This document shows, in pieces, positions 35,010 to 36,712 of a stretch of 36,712 nucleotides of DNA (positions are counted from its first letter, which is position 1; each line of letters opens with the position of its first letter). The translations under genes and the position numbers were made by a program. The notes beneath the pieces are model-generated. The model was not told where the DNA came from and made no database searches. It saw only the letters and a list, made by a program, of their open reading frames with translations. Where the stretch lies: assembly GCA_029264635.1 (NCBI GenBank), contig JARIAA010000148.1, positions 1 to 36,712 of the forward strand, written 5' to 3'. Source of the stretch: Psychrobacter sp. Its GTDB lineage: Bacteria > Pseudomonadota > Gammaproteobacteria > Pseudomonadales > Moraxellaceae.

Positions 35010-36107
35010 TTATGAGATGACTACTTTTTTGCCAGCCGATGTCTTAGGTAGATCTGCTAAACAAATGAGGCTATCGTTACTGATGCCAGCGATAAGATAT
35101 TGCTCGGTACTAGGTTCGTATTTGATAACCTCTACTGGTTGCTGGGTCAGGCGCTGATCTTGTTTGATGATCCAAACGGTGGCATTTAAGGGCGTTAACG
35201 ACTGGTAAGGGGGACGTTTTAATACAGCTAGATCGACATTATGTAGCGCTTGTTCAGGAACAATCGTTCCCACTTCTATCTGTCCGTAATCGACACGTCC
35301 AGTGACTACCATATCAGGTTTGAGCGTATCGCGATTGGCTTCATCTCTGATGACATGGACATAGACAGACAATTCATTAGGCTTTTCACTGGCCTCTAGT
35401 TTACTTACTTGCCCTGCAAACTGTTCTGATAAACCTTTCGCCGTAAAGTTAACCGCTTGTCCAATGGAGAGCTTGGGCTTGGTTTTGATGGGCAATGTGG
35501 CAATAAAATTGAGATCCTTGTCATCACTTAAATGCAGAAGCGATGTGCGCTTGTCAACTTGCTGCCCTGTTTCGACGTATAAATTCTCTACACGTCCTGA
35601 AAAGCTAGACCGTACAATAATCGGTGGCCCTAAAGCCATCAATGATGCTTTGTCTTGATTGCTCTCAATCTGTTTATTAACGGTATTCTCCTGCATAGGT
35701 TTTCTATCTGTGCCGTCATCTGTTGTAGTGCTACCTTGCTCAGTAGATAATCGACGATTTATGATCAGTAAAGGTGCACCTTCTTCTACCCATTGACCTT
35801 CTGTTACTAGTACTTCTTGCACAATTGCATCAGTTATAGTAACAAAGCGCGACTGCCGAACAGGTTCAATGACACCTTGCAATCCAAGACTTGGCTGATA
35901 GCGCGATGGCTTGATGCTTAAAATATAATCTGCCGCCATATTTACACTATCGGTATCTGCAAAAATGGGCGAGTCTACTTGCTTATTATCTCCGCTAAGT
36001 TGGGAATTATTAGATGTTGAGGGAGGTTCACAAGCCATCATAAGTAAGATAGTTAATAATAAGGCACCATTCTTGCAGTACTTAGAAAGTCTTATACTCA
36101 TTGTCAT
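35010..36107 (-). CDS. Periplasmic adaptor (HlyD/RND membrane fusion) lipoprotein, reduced
   Basis: 365 residues with a lipoprotein signal ending LLMMAC (C26). Two half-lipoyl motifs are visible: ITDAIVQEVLVTEGQWVEEGAPLL (91-114) and SFSGRVENLYVETGQQVDKRTSLL (168-191). In efflux adaptors a helical coiled-coil hairpin of 60 or more residues usually joins them; here there is a polar linker of about 44 residues (118-161), rich in Thr, Asp and Gln. A beta-barrel and membrane-proximal domain follow (GQAVNFTAK, LKPDMVVTGRV). No pump or outer-membrane factor gene lies next to it. The start may be either Met1 or Met3. It could serve a distant transporter or have another periplasmic role. Confidence 0.75.
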   Translation of the reverse strand: MTMSIRLSKYCKNGALLLTILLMMACEPPSTSNNSQLSGDNKQVDSPIFADTDSVNMAADYILSIKPSRYQPSLGLQGVIEPVRQSRFVTITDAIVQEVLVTEGQWVEEGAPLLIINRRLSTEQGSTTTDDGTDRKPMQENTVNKQIESNQDKASLMALGPPIIVRSSFSGRVENLYVETGQQVDKRTSLLHLSDDKDLNFIATLPIKTKPKLSIGQAVNFTAKGLSEQFAGQVSKLEASEKPNELSVYVHVIRDEANRDTLKPDMVVTGRVDYGQIEVGTIVPEQALHNVDLAVLKRPPYQSLTPLNATVWIIKQDQRLTQQPVEVIKYEPSTEQYLIAGISNDSLICLADLPKTSAGKKVVIS

Positions 36108-36374
36108 CAGTCATCATGGTAAACGTGACTTTATTATATAGATAAAAAGTTAAAGGTGCGATAGCTATTGTGCTTCAGAATGCTATATTTATCAAGCATA
36201 TGGGCGTGACAACGGCAACCAAAACTGTGTAAAAAGACGCAGATATAGGTAGATATTGGCTCGTAATTTTATCGATAAAATTATTGTAAATACCAAGTGT
36301 AATAAACAGATGCTGCTTATAAGAGCAAACAACAACCATATAAAGAATGAACAGTTATTTATAGGAAAGTGATA

Positions 36375-36712
36375 ATGGAAAATAATTTTGAAGGTTTAAA
36401 AATCATGGTCATCGATGATTCAAAAACCATTCGTCGTACCGCTGAGACCTTGCTGCAAAAAGCGGGGTGCGAAGTAATTACCGCCATTGATGGTTTTGAT
36501 GCACTCGCAAAGATTGTTGATAACAATCCTGACATCATCTTTGTCGACATTATGATGCCGCGTCTAGATGGCTATCAAACCTGTGCCTTAATCAAAAATA
36601 ACCCTCATTATGCCAGTACACCTGTCATCATGTTGTCATCAAAAGATGGACTATTTGATAAAGCGCGCGGCCGTATTGTAGGTTCAGATGAGTATTTGAC
36701 CAAGCCATTTAG
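36375..36712 (+). CDS. pilG: Twitching motility response regulator PilG (C-terminus beyond window)
   Basis: The first 112 residues of a single-domain CheY-like regulator that matches Pseudomonas PilG closely, including DGFDALAKI, MMPRLDGYQTCALIKNN and SSKDGLFDKARGRIVGSD. Phospho-acceptor is D58 (IIFVDIMMP), with D14 and D15 in the acidic pocket and K110 in LTKPF. PilG is phosphorylated by the ChpA kinase and controls type IV pilus extension and cAMP. AGGAAAG lies upstream of the ATG. The next genes (pilH, pilI, pilJ, chpA in relatives) would be off the right edge. Confidence 0.95.
   Translation, partial: MENNFEGLKIMVIDDSKTIRRTAETLLQKAGCEVITAIDGFDALAKIVDNNPDIIFVDIMMPRLDGYQTCALIKNNPHYASTPVIMLSSKDGLFDKARGRIVGSDEYLTKPF

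Noticed and set aside
1..36712. CRISPR array, tRNA or rRNA genes, transposase, toxin-antitoxin or defence island
   Set aside because: No regularly spaced repeats, cloverleaf-like sequence, or proteins of these classes were seen on either strand.

Overview
This 36.7 kb window looks like ordinary chromosome from a Moraxellaceae gammaproteobacterium, most likely Psychrobacter. That assignment is an inference from protein recall (NhaA, FadE, Ccm and PilG resemble gammaproteobacterial versions, and PilG is nearly the Pseudomonas protein), from AT-rich spacers around moderately GC genes, and from a short intergenic repeat family of the kind I recall in Psychrobacter; no search was run. I see no rRNA, tRNA, CRISPR array, transposase, prophage or plasmid gene.

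Layout. 1-5.9 kb: the 5' part of a universal stress protein gene (minus), a large M16C zinc peptidase (plus), and two NUDIX hydrolases facing away from each other (a Zn-ribbon FAD/ADP-ribose type and a CoA-pyrophosphatase type). 5.9-11.4 kb: an MpaB/rubber-oxygenase-like DUF2236 protein, the Na+/H+ antiporter NhaA, a YfcA-like TSUP permease and a DAACS dicarboxylate/amino-acid symporter. 11.8-18.3 kb: the membrane acyl-CoA dehydrogenase FadE with a long acidic C-terminal tail, RadC, the bifunctional coenzyme A enzyme CoaBC with a His/Cys-rich insertion, a second TSUP permease and a DUF2905 membrane protein. 18.4-21.4 kb: a histone-deacetylase-family amidohydrolase, a YbjN-like protein and an unrecognised helical protein.

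21.5-25 kb: the cytochrome c maturation genes ccmA, B, C, D and E, ended by a terminator with no ccmF, G or H following. 25-29 kb: an aldo/keto reductase divergent from an MFS exporter-cytosine deaminase pair. 29-31.6 kb: a methionine-type ABC importer read metN-metI-metQ, with a hairpin before metQ and a MetN that lacks the usual methionine-sensing C-terminal domain. 31.9-36.1 kb: a response regulator and a histidine kinase whose ATPase domain is split by about 215 low-complexity residues, then a lone lipoprotein membrane-fusion protein with no pump gene beside it. The window ends inside pilG (type IV pilus / twitching regulator).

The clearest structure not explained by genes is a family of four intergenic elements (about 70-146 bp). 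The two fuller copies have inverted TATAGT(C/T) ends, and the copies share exact 11-15 bp blocks; one lies in the loop of an apparent transcription terminator. I found no convincing new multi-gene system. The best leads are the repeat family, the interrupted kinase, the metal-ligand-rich CoaBC insertion, the Ser-for-Asp active-site change in the CodA homologue with its operator-like dyad, and the truncated MetN.
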